This document shows positions 1 to 12,600 of a stretch of 64,000 nucleotides of DNA, one piece after another; within the stretch, counting starts at the first letter, position 1, and every line of letters starts with the position of its first letter. Made by a program: the position numbers and the translations under genes. The notes beneath the pieces were generated by a model. That model saw only the letters and a program-made list of their open reading frames with translations, was not told the DNA's origin and made no database searches. The stretch comes from Isoetes taiwanensis (lineage: Eukaryota > Streptophyta > Lycopodiopsida > Isoetales > Isoetaceae), in contig JAJEKV010000014.1 of assembly GCA_021234155.1 (NCBI GenBank), positions 20,909,513-20,973,512 on the forward strand, in the 5' to 3' direction.

Positions 1-149
1 ATGAAGCTCATATAACAGTCATCAAGCTAGCAGACTACCATTGAATGATACCCTCATATTTTGATCCAGGCTTAACCTCTTCTTTATCATTGCAAGAGTG
101 TACAAGCCTCCCCTTTTAGTCTGCCCAGTACTAAGTAGGCATGGCATTC

Positions 150-2273
150 TTCCCATCTATTGAGAGTATTATGAGAGGCAATGACATTTGCCAAATGAAA
201 GATCTTTGCCAAGACTTTTGCAGAGCGGGTGAAGGACATCTTGGCAGAGTCCATCTCAACAATCCAATCATGTTTTCTTCCAAAACGATGCATTTTGAAC
301 AATGTTGCTGTTGCTTACGAGGGAGTCTATTGGATATTATGAAGCTGCATGTCTCTGCTCGGGCGACTGTTATGTTCTATAGTGAGCCGTCAGATGCCTT
401 CTCACTCAGTCGTGATATTCGCCAGGGATGCCCTTTAGCACCACTTTTTTAACAATTGTCGCAGTTATTCACCATTGCAACCACAGAGGAATTTCTCCAT
501 GGTCTTGCAATAGAGGATGGCACACAAGAGCTGCCAAATTGCTCTTCACACTTTTTCAATAGCTTCATGTCCTTGTGGTGTGCGCGTATGTACAACTTTA
601 TGGACATTGGATACTCCGACTCCGGCGTGTTCATGATTATCCATAGAAAGTACTTGCGCATGGACAGGCCATCAAATTGTTGAAGATTCCAATTGGCATC
701 CATGTTACTATGGGAGATGCATGGGAGGAGATCATTAAGTGTTTGGAGAAGCACTTGTTCTGGTGGTCCACCGCAAAGTTGTCTCTTGTGGGTCGCATTA
801 CAGTGGCCAAGTCAGTCCTTAGTAGTACCCATGTTTATATGGCATCCTTACTGCTAGCCCCATAGATCAAAGTACGTGAGCTCATTGCAATAGTTCGAAA
901 CTTTATATGGACGGGTACTGAGGAAGGTGCTGTGATTAAGGTGGCTTCGTAGAAGTGCATCCTTCCAAAATGGGCAGGTGATCTGAGTATGATGGACTTC
1001 TTACTGCAGAGTAAAGTCTTTATTTCAAAGTTCATTTGGAGACTCCTTAATAGTGAAGATGACTCTCCGACGCCTTCTTAGACAAGCTCTCGGTCACTGT
1101 ATCCCTTTAGGCAATAAGGCTGTCAAACCAAGTCCTACCTCAAGCATTATTTCAGACTCTGCAGCCTTTTCCAAGTGCTTCTCCATTTTCGCGTGGCTTG
1201 TTGACAGCATGGAAGGCAGTCAAACATCTTTTATGGCCATGCCCTTCTATCCACACCCTATTGGAGACTACATGGTGGTGGGCACCACTGCCTCCAGACC
1301 TATCAGCACCTCCATTGGCATCATCAACTCATCCCCGTACATAGAGACGATGGGTTCTTGCAGGTGTTATCTCCACCTATTGTCTTGGCTTGAATTTCAG
1401 GCAAAGTTCCTGCTCTCTCATTGAGATGTGTCTCTATGGGAGAAGGTCGCAGAAAGTTTGCCTTTTATAGTGCAAGTTGGTGTTGCTGAAAGTTGCCATG
1501 GGACTGTCACGAAAATATTCGCAAAGGCAAGTACTTTGTTAGATCAGTATATCGCCCTTTTTAGCACCACAACCCCTCCAGTTGCGGATGGGTGGCACCT
1601 ACAGTTCCACAACCCACTTTGTATCAGACATGGCGATGGCTTTGGGATAGGTTGCTCCACCCTAAAGTCTCTATACTATGGTGGCGGGTTATCCACAAAG
1701 TGCACGGGTGTTATTAGCCTTCCGACATCGCCATGATCCTCGTGATATCCTGCGGTATACCGCTCGCCTTTCGACGTTGAGACTCTTGAGCACTGTCTCT
1801 TTGATCGTCCGGAGGTTCGACCAGCGTGGTCCTGACTACAAGGTCTTTTTAACTGTACATTGGACTGTCGATGTATCTTCTTGGCATCCTATCCCAACGC
1901 ATGGCTCCCGCCTAAATAGAGGGCATTCCATCTTGGTTTCTGGTTGGACTGCGGCCGATATGGGAGCATCGTGACACCACATCTTTCAAGGCATTTATTC
2001 ATCCGCACATGGTGTTATTACGGTGGCCCGAAAAAAAATAATGGCGATTTATGAATGTTCCTCCCTTGAATCGTAAATGATGGAACGATCCGATTCAAGA
2101 TCTTCTCAATTGATTCTTATTGTTAGTCTCCTATTTTGGAGTAAGTACATTGTGCTCCGTGCTCGTGCTCCTCCTGCATCTTTTTATGCTTATACGCTAG
2201 GATGAGACATGTAAATTTTGTATTTTTATCTAATTAATAAACTTTTTGGCTTTCATCCTTAAAAAAAAAAAAA
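150..2273 (+). mobile_element. LINE family D, decayed copy D1 (RT remnant, poly(A) tail)
   Basis: Degenerate non-LTR retrotransposon ORF2. Around 200-335 a frame reads IFAKTFAERV, then PKRCILNNVAVAYEG, which matches the family D copy at the right edge of the window. At 335-450 the RT block DIRQGCPLAPLF is visible. The catalytic xADD box and the first Asp block are missing or scrambled, so about 45 residues are deleted near 340 and more near 450-680. From 677 the thumb region reads KLSLVGRITVAKSVLSST. Near 1640-1700 the C-terminal zf-RVT type region reads RLLHPKVSILWW. TTAATAAAC lies near 2233-2241 and a 12-13 base A run ends the element at about 2273. Multiple frameshifts and stops make this a dead copy. 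The 5' end is uncertain; it may start before 150. Confidence 0.85.
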
Positions 2274-5200
2274 CCATAGTAAAAAACTTAAAAAAATTTA
2301 CAAAAGAGACCCCATTATTATGCTAGATATTGTAGGCATTGTACATGTATCATGATTGCTTGCTTCATTATGCCATATGGCATGAGCTAATACTTAAAAC
2401 AACGACCCTTCAAGCTTGACAAAGTCATGCTATTATAATGTCATTCGTACAGAATTGGTTCACTGAAACGCTCCTAGAGCGTTAAACACTTGAAATCAAA
2501 CAAAAGGCAATAATGGAACTCAGATAATAAATATCTTTCTTTATAAAATTAGGAAATAAGGATTTGTAATCCATAAACTCGTTACAACTCAAACGACGTA
2601 GAAATCTACGCATAACAACATTTCTTCTATTACTCGTGCTCCCCTCGCTCAACAATCACGTAGCTACCAAATTAATCTGTGAGAAATAAGAAAGAAGTGG
2701 TGGGGGTTAGTCCAGGGAAGGACTAAGTGGGTAAACCATTACCTTAACCTGAGGCGAATCGTTAGTCACACAGATAATAAGCACACAAATGTTAGTCACA
2801 CTTAGAACATCTTCTTATAACTTACTGTGATTCAGGGATGATCAATCCCTCGCCGCTCTCACGCATTACCGCGCTCGCCACACGGATGTATATCGCTCAC
2901 ATACCAATCACTGTATGCGCGTTGCTTTACCGCCCGACCTTTGGCAACGACACATACCAATCACCTAGTATGCACGTTGCTCAATCGCCCCGCCCCTCAG
3001 AATCGGCGAAAAGGGGCGGGTTCCTTCAAACAGGTTCATTCTTTAATGTTATATTATATTTGCAAACACAAAGAATCAATAACAAAATAAAACATGTAAG
3101 CTTTTCGACAAACTACTAAACAAAAGAAAAGATAACTCCAAACCAAATGTAAACTCCAAAGATCCGCTCCGGCTACCCACCAAAGGATCTTCCACGTGCC
3201 TCTTATCCGACCCGCCTACCTTTTTCGATATCTCTCTAACCGTAAGGAGTTATGAGAGGTGCCATCCCAATTCTGAAACTAGACTCCGAGGGCTTTCCAA
3301 AATGCTTAAGATAGCTCCATTCTGATAATCGCTCGCCGACGTTTTAAAGTTTGTCTTTTTTTTTAATACTATCTGCCTTTTCTAAAATTAGAACACTATT
3401 CTAGTTCAGATATTACCACTATTTTCCTCAGATATCTACCGTACCTTAGTATAGACACCAGTATTCAATTTGTTTCTCAACCATTGCAATTCTTTTAAAC
3501 ATTCCTGACCTGAGGTTAAGAGTAAAAATTATTTACTTATCCCTCAACCCCCTAGGTGTGTTACATTCACGTCTTTTAATTTATAAAAGACTTATATAAG
3601 ATTTTATATAATATTCTCTTAGGTTGTCGATCAACCTTTTAAAAATACAAGTTTAGATTGACACCTACACTTCAGAAATGTAACATGATCCACACATAGG
3701 CTAAATCCAGCCAATAAGTTGCCATTTTCAAATGTTAAAGACAAAACATAGACCCACACACAAACACCCACAATAATGTTTTAGATATGCCTCCAACTCT
3801 AAATAACATTCTACCAACTTTTACCTCTAACAACGCAATTTCCTTAAACATTGCCTGATTGCTTAAAATTTCAATATAGTCCAACAGTTACTATCGCCTG
3901 ATTTAAAGGTGCATCACATCAAAACTCAAGAACACCAGTCCACATACTGACTCTTAGAAATGCTCTTGATGTAAATTACTGGAGTAAGTGGTGCAAAATG
4001 GGATATATGCATGGATAGATTAAATATGATTCCGACATATAATGGATGGAGGGATTCATACAGACACAATAATACCCTTGACTATCAGTCATTAATTCTT
4101 TTTAGCAATTATAAACTACACTCGATGCAAAAGACATGCAACACACATACACAGGATCAAAGAAACTGCTAAAAGTTTACTGCTCAAAGAAAAGAACTGG
4201 ACTTGTGTTATTGAATTTAATAGCTAACTAACACTTAAAGCCAAGGCATTTGAGTTATTAGTAGAAACTTGTTTCTTCCTTCCACTATAATTCAAACGAA
4301 GAAGAACATCCAAAACCAATCAGTTGGAAGATGATATGTCCTCTATATCAGACATCTAACTTAAGCATCTTTCGCATATCATTACTCCCATCTACAACAC
4401 TATTGCAAGGGCAACTCATAGTGCGTCAACACATTATTTTCCTTGTTTGCTACTGAAGTAAAGAGGGAAAAAAAAATCAATGGTTGTTGCCATAAATTTC
4501 TTATTATTGCATTTACTACCATAATCAGGTCCAATTTGGGTATTTGTTCTCTGGTGTTAAAGGCAAGTTAAAACTTGTGGATCTAGATCTTCAAAAGGGT
4601 ACCATCATCCACCATGGTTATCTAACTAAATCATTTAGAAGTTGCTGATCCAGACCTTCACCCTCTTACTATGGTTCGAAAATAGGGGAGTTCGACAACC
4701 TAAAATTCCGCCCACTTCTCTGAAATTATGATTATCCCAAAAAATTCTGGCAATTTTCCAACAAGCAAAATACAATTTTTTTGATAAAATACACTAAAAA
4801 AATGCACTAATATTTTTTTTTTTCAAGTAGCGTGAAATACCAAGCGGCATTTTTACCAGCTGGGGAAGGGAAGGGATCACATGAAGTCGTTGACATTGAT
4901 CAATGGATGTCAAAAACCCAAAACAAAAAGGTTACATGCAGTTTTCTGATATGAAAGAATCCATGTTGACGTCTATCTCTTCCACCGATTCTTTACTCGG
5001 TTGAAAGGATTTATGTCAACATGAATCCTTTGGATCTCAACACGTGGTAAATATGAGGACACTTGAAAACGCGGAGTTCTTAACAGGAAGAAGAATGGTG
5101 CAGGAGCTTCGGTGCAGTTGACATCTTCATGAGACCCTGTCCAGATTTAGATGCTCATGTCGACATGAAGGAATGGCTGTTGTTGATATCTTCATGTGAC

Positions 5201-5480
5201 CATACCCCTAGACATTGTTATTTTCGCGCCTTGCCTCTTACGTGTCACCATCTTGTTTAATTGCTGGTTTAGGGTGCTTTCCCATGAGATTGGCGACCTG
5301 GAAATCTGGGTCTAGGTTCAAAAACCTCAGCGTTAAGAAATGCTTGGTGATTACTTCTGATTCAGGTCAAAAACCTGAGTCTTTGAGGTTGAGGCGCCCA
5401 CGGGAACCTGCACGCCCTTATCTGGACCTCAAGAAAACCTTGAGGTCGGAGCTCCTTAACGTCCTTGGCCTCTGCATTTA
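2274..5480. other. Gene-free stretch, no recognised element
   Basis: No reading frame with recognisable domains on either strand. The sequence is AT-rich with short homopolymers. Near 2900-2985 a motif starting ACATACCAATCAC and ending GTTGCT occurs twice about 47 bp apart, in a locally GC-richer patch that could be an old LTR or other repeat remnant. Nothing else could be supported here. Confidence 0.5.
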
Positions 5481-5519
5481 GCGGTAGGATTGAATCCCAA
5501 CCGTCGATTTGAAGATGTT

Positions 5520-5585
5520 ATCCCCAGTAACATATGTGGCCGAAACTGTTATGGCCATAACATAGATGTTATGTCCATAACATCT
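5520..5585. repeat. Pair of short palindromes (GTTATGGCCATAAC type)
   Basis: The perfect palindrome GTTATGGCCATAAC is followed within a few bases by GATGTTATGTCCATAACATC, a near-perfect palindrome. They form adjacent hairpins at the left end of a hairpin-rich block that runs to about 6.47 kb. The sequence is probably derived from a small inverted-repeat transposon, but no termini were identified. Confidence 0.6.
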
Positions 5586-5637
5586 CGCTTTGTTTTTCTT
5601 TCCGCCACCGGATCCTCGCCAGCGGTTTTCCACGTGG

Positions 5638-5846
5638 GTCGAATCCCTTTCAAAGACGCCATAGCCGTGCCTGCTGACATGCTCAAAACCCCATTCTCGC
5701 CATACCCATAGCCGGCATCCGCCATAGCCAGGCCTCCGTGTGGTCGAATCCCTCCTCAAAGACGCCATAGCCAGGCCTGCGACATGCTCAAAACCCCATT
5801 CCGCCATAGCCATAGCCAGCATCCGCCATAGCCAGACCTCTGTCAT
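5638..5846. repeat. Two-copy tandem repeat, unit about 105 bp
   Basis: A unit beginning GTCGAATCCCT and containing GACATGCTCAAAACCCCATT and GCATCCGCCATAGCCAG is present twice head to tail (5638-5742 and 5743-5846). The copies differ mainly by small indels around CTG and CAG, for example CCGTGCCTGCTGAC against CCAGGCCTGCGAC. Confidence 0.8.
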
Positions 5847-6309
5847 GCTAAAAAGCCGCCATGGAGCCGTGGAGATCGAATAGAAATAGATCCGTGGCTC
5901 GGGTTCGATCACGATGCACAAAGGATGCAAGAAAGGAAATTTCTGGAGGGATGAAGAATGCAGAAATAGAAACAGTGCCGGTCTTTTCTTCGAGGATTTG
6001 GAGGATTATAAATGTCTGTTTTGTAGGAGGAGTTACCGGACTTGGAAGTAAAGCAGGCAGATGATCATAAACTGTAGTAGAAATAGTTCCCCCTGTTCTT
6101 GGTGAAGATCCAGGCCTTGTAACGGAGAATTAATCTGCTTAATTTCAAGCTTTCTCAGATTCTGCTTAACTTTGTAAGAAGGGTGCTGCCGGACTAAATC
6201 CTTGCTTCCATTTTCTTGCTTGCTATTTAAATCCTGTTTGCCGGATTGCTTCAAAGGCATGGCTATGGTGACTACTCTGCCAAATGCCTCGGCCAAGGAC
6301 GTTAAAGGC

Positions 6310-6469
6310 GATAGCGTCTGTGCGGAAGTGTTATGGCGGTTCAAAAATGGCCTGGTGGCCATGTGGCGAGAAAGTCCCTCGGCCGCATCGCTGCGTCGGC
6401 GCCTCGACTTTCTCGGCCACATGGCCACTCGGCCATTTTTTCCTGGGCCATAACGCCTCTGCACAGGAC
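6310..6469. repeat. Long imperfect inverted repeat upstream of GGB
   Basis: The left arm, about 6310-6376, includes AATGGCCTGGTGGCCATGTG and GAGAAAGTC. The right arm, about 6406-6469, includes GACTTTCTCGGCCACATGGC and GGCCATAACG. The arms pair over roughly 60-65 bp with scattered mismatches around a loop of about 29 bp. The structure ends about 200 bp before the start codon of the prenyltransferase gene. It could be a fold-back element; no function can be inferred from sequence alone. Confidence 0.75.
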
Positions 6470-6669
6470 GTTATCTAGCCCATGGGAAAGCACCCTTAGA
6501 ACCTATGTTGTGATATCCCATGATAAGCGGTTGTGATGCATGTGAGGTAAGGTCAAGTTTGCACGGCTGAGATTTTGTTTTGGACTTTCTAATGAGCGGA
6601 CTATTTGTGACCTGATAGTAAGAGAACTAGTGCGTTAGCATCTTGTTGTTTTCCAGAAAAGCAAAGGTG

Positions 6670-9600
6670 ATGGGCGACATCACTGCCTTCGATCGGAACC
6701 TCCATATCCAGTTTTTCTTATCAGCTCTGGAGATGCTACCGGAAGAGTATGAAGGACAGGAGATTAATCGCCTTACACTTGCTTACTTCGCAATATCTGC
6801 ACTCGACATTCTAGATGCTCTTCATCAGGCAACATTCTGGCCTTCCTTTCACTGCGAATCAAAAAATACTTAGTTCTCATGACAAGTAAAAAGGAAAAAA
6901 GTTTTTGATCTGTACCTTGATTTAGAATATCAAAGTCCACTTAGGTCGGATCACAAACTTCAGGCTTCGGGATCACATGAAGATTCATAATTACCACGCC
7001 TACTTATGCAATTGCCAACGTGATCTAAAACTAGGCATTAATTAGAGATTTAAACAACGGGATACTACATTTTTTTCCTGTTAAGAATAGGAAGAGCTCC
7101 AAAACAAAGGTGTCCATGCAATGCCTTGGAATCCGTCTGGGTATCCTGCATAAATACATAAACCACCATCAATACGAATGCCCATACTGCATTATACCAA
7201 TGCTGGTTAACCAACAGGGTTCTGTTCTGGTTAAGGGAAAAATAGCCAGCCAAACAACTGCTAACAATGCACAACAGAACTTTTATGTTAGGACTTAGTC
7301 TCATCTGTGTGATCTAAATAGATGCAGTGCAGGTGGCGGCCAGGGACATCATTGACTGGGTCTATAGCCTACAAGTTCTGCCAGTGAAAGATGGAAGCAA
7401 TTATGGAGACAATATTAAAACAGGCATGGTATTGGAATGTCTTTGTATTTTTGTATCTTAACGTTTCTCTTGTCCTTGGATAATAAGGTGTTAAGTTCAT
7501 CACATCCTGATATTTATGCCGTTTTTTGCAGTGTCGAACTATGGATTTCGTGGATCTCCTTCTGGTGGCATCAGATTCAATCCTGATGGGGTATTATTAA
7601 ATACATAAGCTTGAATGTTTCTGATGTAAACGTGTTGTGTTGATTTATTTTGGAACTAAATTACATCCATAGGAATGGGTCTAAAAACTTTGTGCCTCTG
7701 ATTCCACTGGACAAAATATGTATGTCCACTCATCATTTAATTATACATTTCACAGTTCATTCAACGGAGTAGTTTATTGGGTGCAAGAGTTGAAACTGGA
7801 ATGCTAGTAAAACTACTCCCCAAAAGTGACATTTCCAAGGATCGTTGAATTATGCTTGGATAGGGAGATTCTAACCAGGCTATTCTCTATTTAAGTTAGT
7901 CAATGCATAAGCCGCTGTCGTATCAGTGTATAAATATTTACTGAACTCCAATAATTAGCAGTTGCATTGCCCTCACACAATTAATTTAAACAAAAGCAAG
8001 AACAGTAGAACTTATTTGCACCTATGGAGTCGGGATTGATATTAGATATAGCACTATGTAGGCAGAAGGTCTAGCACATGATGGAGGCAACCTTGCCATG
8101 ACATATTCAGCTCTTGCTATTCTTCGTATTCTTGGGGATGATTATTCTAAGGTTTGCCGTCAATCAATCTTATTGTCAATGCGTTCCTTGCAGCAAGATG
8201 ATGGAAGGTAAGATTTCAATTTCTGATTTTCATCTTATCGCAGGGAGCTCTTGTGGTTGAACTTTTTAGGTTTCTAACTTCTCTTTCTCTGCAGTTTTGC
8301 CCCTGTTTTGGATGCTGAGACTGATCTGCGCTTTGTTTTCTGTGCTGGTAATACTGACTTTGAAATCTTCAAGGATACACAATTCATCATCTTTTGATTT
8401 GTCTCTTGCTTTTTCTCAGCGGCAATATGTACCATGCTAGATGACTGGAGTGGTATTGATACAAAGAGGGCAACTGAATACATAATGAGAAGCAAGGTCT
8501 CTAAAGTTGTTTTTTTGGATTTTTTTTTTTCTTACAGTCCGACTCTAAGATTGCAACTAGGAAGGAGGGAGGGAGGGATTGAGGGAGGGAGGGAAAGGAG
8601 GAAGATTTATTAATGTCTACGGTAGACACGTAGATCAGAAAGAAAAAAAGAAGGAAAAAAGAAAGGAAGGAAGATTTATTAACATCTACGGAAGAACCAT
8701 AGGATCTACGAGAAGAAGATATAATTAGTCTCTTACAAAAATCAATCACTTAAAATTCTATAGGAATTCCTTGGAGTTTTTCATTTGCCATCCTAGCTCC
8801 TCTAAAAAGTGCCTTGATATCTTTGTGCTTCCGTGTGTGCTTTGGAAGAAAGGCTAAGAACCAAAAGAAGAGAAGTAATTGGATGATTTTTAACCATGCC
8901 TTTAAAATGGAAGCATCAGCAACAAATCTTGACAAGTGACCTGTAAATGATAAAGAATTATATGGGTGACATGTATCTGACTGTATTGTATAGTCAGTGG
9001 TCATGACGAGTCAGCAGAGTACAGTCATCTAATATGCCTAACACCCGTCTGAGAACGTACACTGTCGTTTAGAGGAAAGACGTGAAGAAGCTCTTTCAGG
9101 ATGCTGAAACTTCTTCCTGGAAGGCTCGGTGAGCCCATCTACAACATGATTCCTGGTTGGACAGTAAAAGAGTGAAATCAGTCCAGTTTTTTAATAAAAC
9201 ATATCTGCATATCAACCTGCTTGGTAAGTGGATGCTATCTGTGGCCTTTTTGTACGCCACTATTCTCACAGTAAAGATTTGCAGATTTCACACAGCCTTG
9301 AATTCTGCTTCTATAGTGCTAGTGTTAATGTTGATTGTTTTTTTGGGCTCCAAGTAATAGGATTGCCTTTTTTAAAGAAACATACCCAGTAATTGATTTT
9401 TGATACTAAGGTTCACTAGTGGGCATTTCAACATCTGCAAAAGGTTCAATTGATCACTGTCTTTTTGGGTGTAGAAAGCTCCTTTTGACTTTGTACCCTG
9501 CAGATATTGCAATAGCTTTTTGAGAGGCTGTTTGGGATATTGCATAAAGGTTAGCATGCCTACTGCATAATCAAAATAGTCCAGCAAATGGTCTAAAAAA

Positions 9601-12600
9601 GTGGAGTCTGCATCTTCCTGAGGAGATTCAATTGAGGATTTTTGCCAGGCGTATATGGTGTGCGCAGAAGCTTGCAATCTGCATATGGAGTTTTTGTAAT
9701 AGCTCAGTTATGTGTTTTGGTTGAGTGAGGTGACTACCTGAATGTTTCTGCCACACCTCATTTCTAGACAATAATGCACGAGTTGTAAATTGGCCCTGTC
9801 AAAGTTCTGCTTCACGGAGTTTTTGGTGTCTTCTACCGAGTCAGTAACATTTCTCGTGAGTATCATGTCATCCACATAGAGAACTATGATTCAAATGGTC
9901 CTATGTTCATGCTTATAATAGAAATTAGGATCTGCTTTAGATTTGCTATAGCCAGGTTGAAAGAGGAAGGAGTTAATTTTGTTATGCCAGCACCTGAATA
10001 GCTTTCCCCTAAGAGGCCACTAGAAAGGAGGGTGACTAAACATCAAAAGAACTAAAGGATGCATCAATGATGTGCCTTCATAGCAGGACACATCAGCAAA
10101 AATAATGGCCTGTCAGTTGGCAAATAAGTGCCATGTAGCCCTTATGATGAGTCAGCAGTGTACAGTCATCTAATGTATGTACACATTATTTGCCCTGCCT
10201 TTCATCAACCTTCCAATTTATGGGCTGTACCAGCACAAATAACCTTGTTGCTCACTTGTTGAAGCAGCTGTTGTGCTGGATTTTTACTTTTGATTGTCGT
10301 AGACATTGTTGTGCATCACATGGTATATGAAAATATTAATAAGGAATTAAGAAACTCTCTCTTTAAATTATTTCTTCAATCAAATGTTTTGAAAATGAAT
10401 GATGATATCATTAGTACGTAATAAGAATGATTAATTATTTGTTTGTTTGGTTGTCTCCAGTCGTATGATGGTGGATTTGGTTTATCTCCTGGATTGGAAT
10501 CTCATGGTAAGTTCCTGGCAATTGGTTCGCTGCTTCCTAGAAAGTATTATTAATACTCGTGTTTTCAAATATATTCGTCATAAGCAGATTGATGCGAGAT
10601 TGCAGATTCTTCTTCACTTAAATTTTTTTGGGGATGGTGGTTGGCTTCTGGCAGGTGGTGCCACTTACTGCGCCATAGCTGCCCTGAAACTTTTGTCTCC
10701 AGAGTTGCTTGAAATGAGTAATGAGGTCAGGAACAACTTGACCAGATGGTGTTTGCAGGTAAACCAATTGTAGTAAGAGAAATAAATAGAAGCTGATTTT
10801 TATACATGAAGCAGTACAATTTATCATAATTGATGCAGTATTGCTGGGCTGACTTGTGCATGTAAAGTAGCGGCAGGCAGGAAGTGGTGGATTTCAGGGG
10901 AGAATTAACAAGGATCCAGATACATGTTATGCTTTCTGGTAAGGATCCATTGATAATTAGAATTGGAGAATGATTAATGTAGATACCAGAAAGCATAACC
11001 TTTATTGATCAACATTGTTGCGTATCAGGATTGGTGGGTCCCTTAAAATTCTTGAAGCTGATCACTTATATGACAAAATTGCATTGGGTAGATTCCTTTT
11101 AACCTGTCAGAGCAAGGTTGGTAGTCTATTCCCTTTTTTCTGCAGTCAATGAATTTATCTCTGGAATTTGGGTCTTCTTGTTGGAATGGTTCTTATGAGA
11201 TGCAGATTCTGTTTGGACTACAGACATTGCTTTGTTAAATTGATTTATTTTCCTTCAACTGGAATGTAGCCCTCCCCAGGTTTGTTTGCAACGAATCACA
11301 TAGTATTTTGAAAAGACCCTGCAACTTTTAGAGATGAATAGCATGAGAGACGCATAAAGCAGCTATGATCAATGCTAGTGAGGTCTGCTGCATTGAATGA
11401 TAAGGTTGCCAGACTGCCTTATTTATTAGGCAAGCAAGAATGAAATGAGTAGGCAAATGTTTACCCATCATCCCAGCCAGTTAATGCCATAAACGATATG
11501 CTGTGCAGCAAGTATTTGACCCTAGCAATATAAATAAGAAATTGATAGAGAGTCTGCCAGTAAAGGTTTTGACCAATTTTGTCCATACGCACGCATTTTT
11601 TATGGTGCTCATGTACTCATATCGGAGCCCATTTCTGTGTGTATAGCTGACTGCCTTGGTGGAGTTCAATGAGCATTAATATAGACTTCTATGAACATAC
11701 CTCATAGTTGGAAAGTAATGTTCTTATTTGAACCTGTGAATAGTCCTATGCACTTTTAATGCTTTTTTTTAACACGGTCGAGTCCATTTTAGACTTGCAT
11801 GTGTCAATCTTCCTTTTTAGCCGTTGACTATATATCCAAGATTATCACTATTAGGTATTATCGAGGGAAGAAGGAAGATCAGAGTTTAAATAAATGAATG
11901 GGTACATGGATGGGCTTGTACATTTGTATGCGAGTCCCGTGCATTTTTTATTTTTGGACCAATGGTAAGCCTTGGCATATTACATGCGGGCGAGTTTCAT
12001 TGCATAAATGCTTGCAAGTATGATTTTCAGAAAGCTTACTCATAGCTAGAGCTACAGAGGTAGACTTGTAAGGGCTATCTGTAGTGTTGATAATTTTCTT
12101 AGATCAGACAGATGAGTAGAGCAAGACAGATGAGTAGAGCAGGAGAAGATAATAGGAATTAGTGGATAACAGACGCCTGTAGTTTCTGGTTGGGGATGAT
12201 ACTTGGAGATTATAATGCAAATGATAAAATTTTGTGGAGTGTAAAAGAGTGAGGAGTTCACTGCATTGCAAGTCCTCAAGATGTGTTAATAGGAGGATTA
12301 AGAAGCAAATGAAGTGGGATGGTTAGAAGCTTTCTGGAGTTCTCATTGTTTGTAAATATTTGGTGCTACGTGGTTTCCAAATAAAAGGTTAGCTTTTGCA
12401 TGAATAAATATTTCAGTATGTATATGAACTCTAAGTCACTCTAGAGGATCATGATAAGTGGTAGCCAAGTGTGCTTGTTCGGGACCGAAACTTTATTTTC
12501 TGTAGTGCTCTTCCAGTCAATTTATCTCCTTGTGTTGTATTGCGTGTGAGTCACAAGAAGTTACACAAGTTTATTAGTGTAGTAAGTAGCCTTCACATGG

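Noticed and set aside
5478-5930. 150-codon - strand frame
   Set aside because: It runs across the 105-bp tandem repeat and palindromes, giving repetitive Trp/Gly/Met-rich sequence with no domain.
7065-7304. Open frames on both strands inside GGB intron 1
   Set aside because: They lie wholly within the intron between conserved exons and show no domain.
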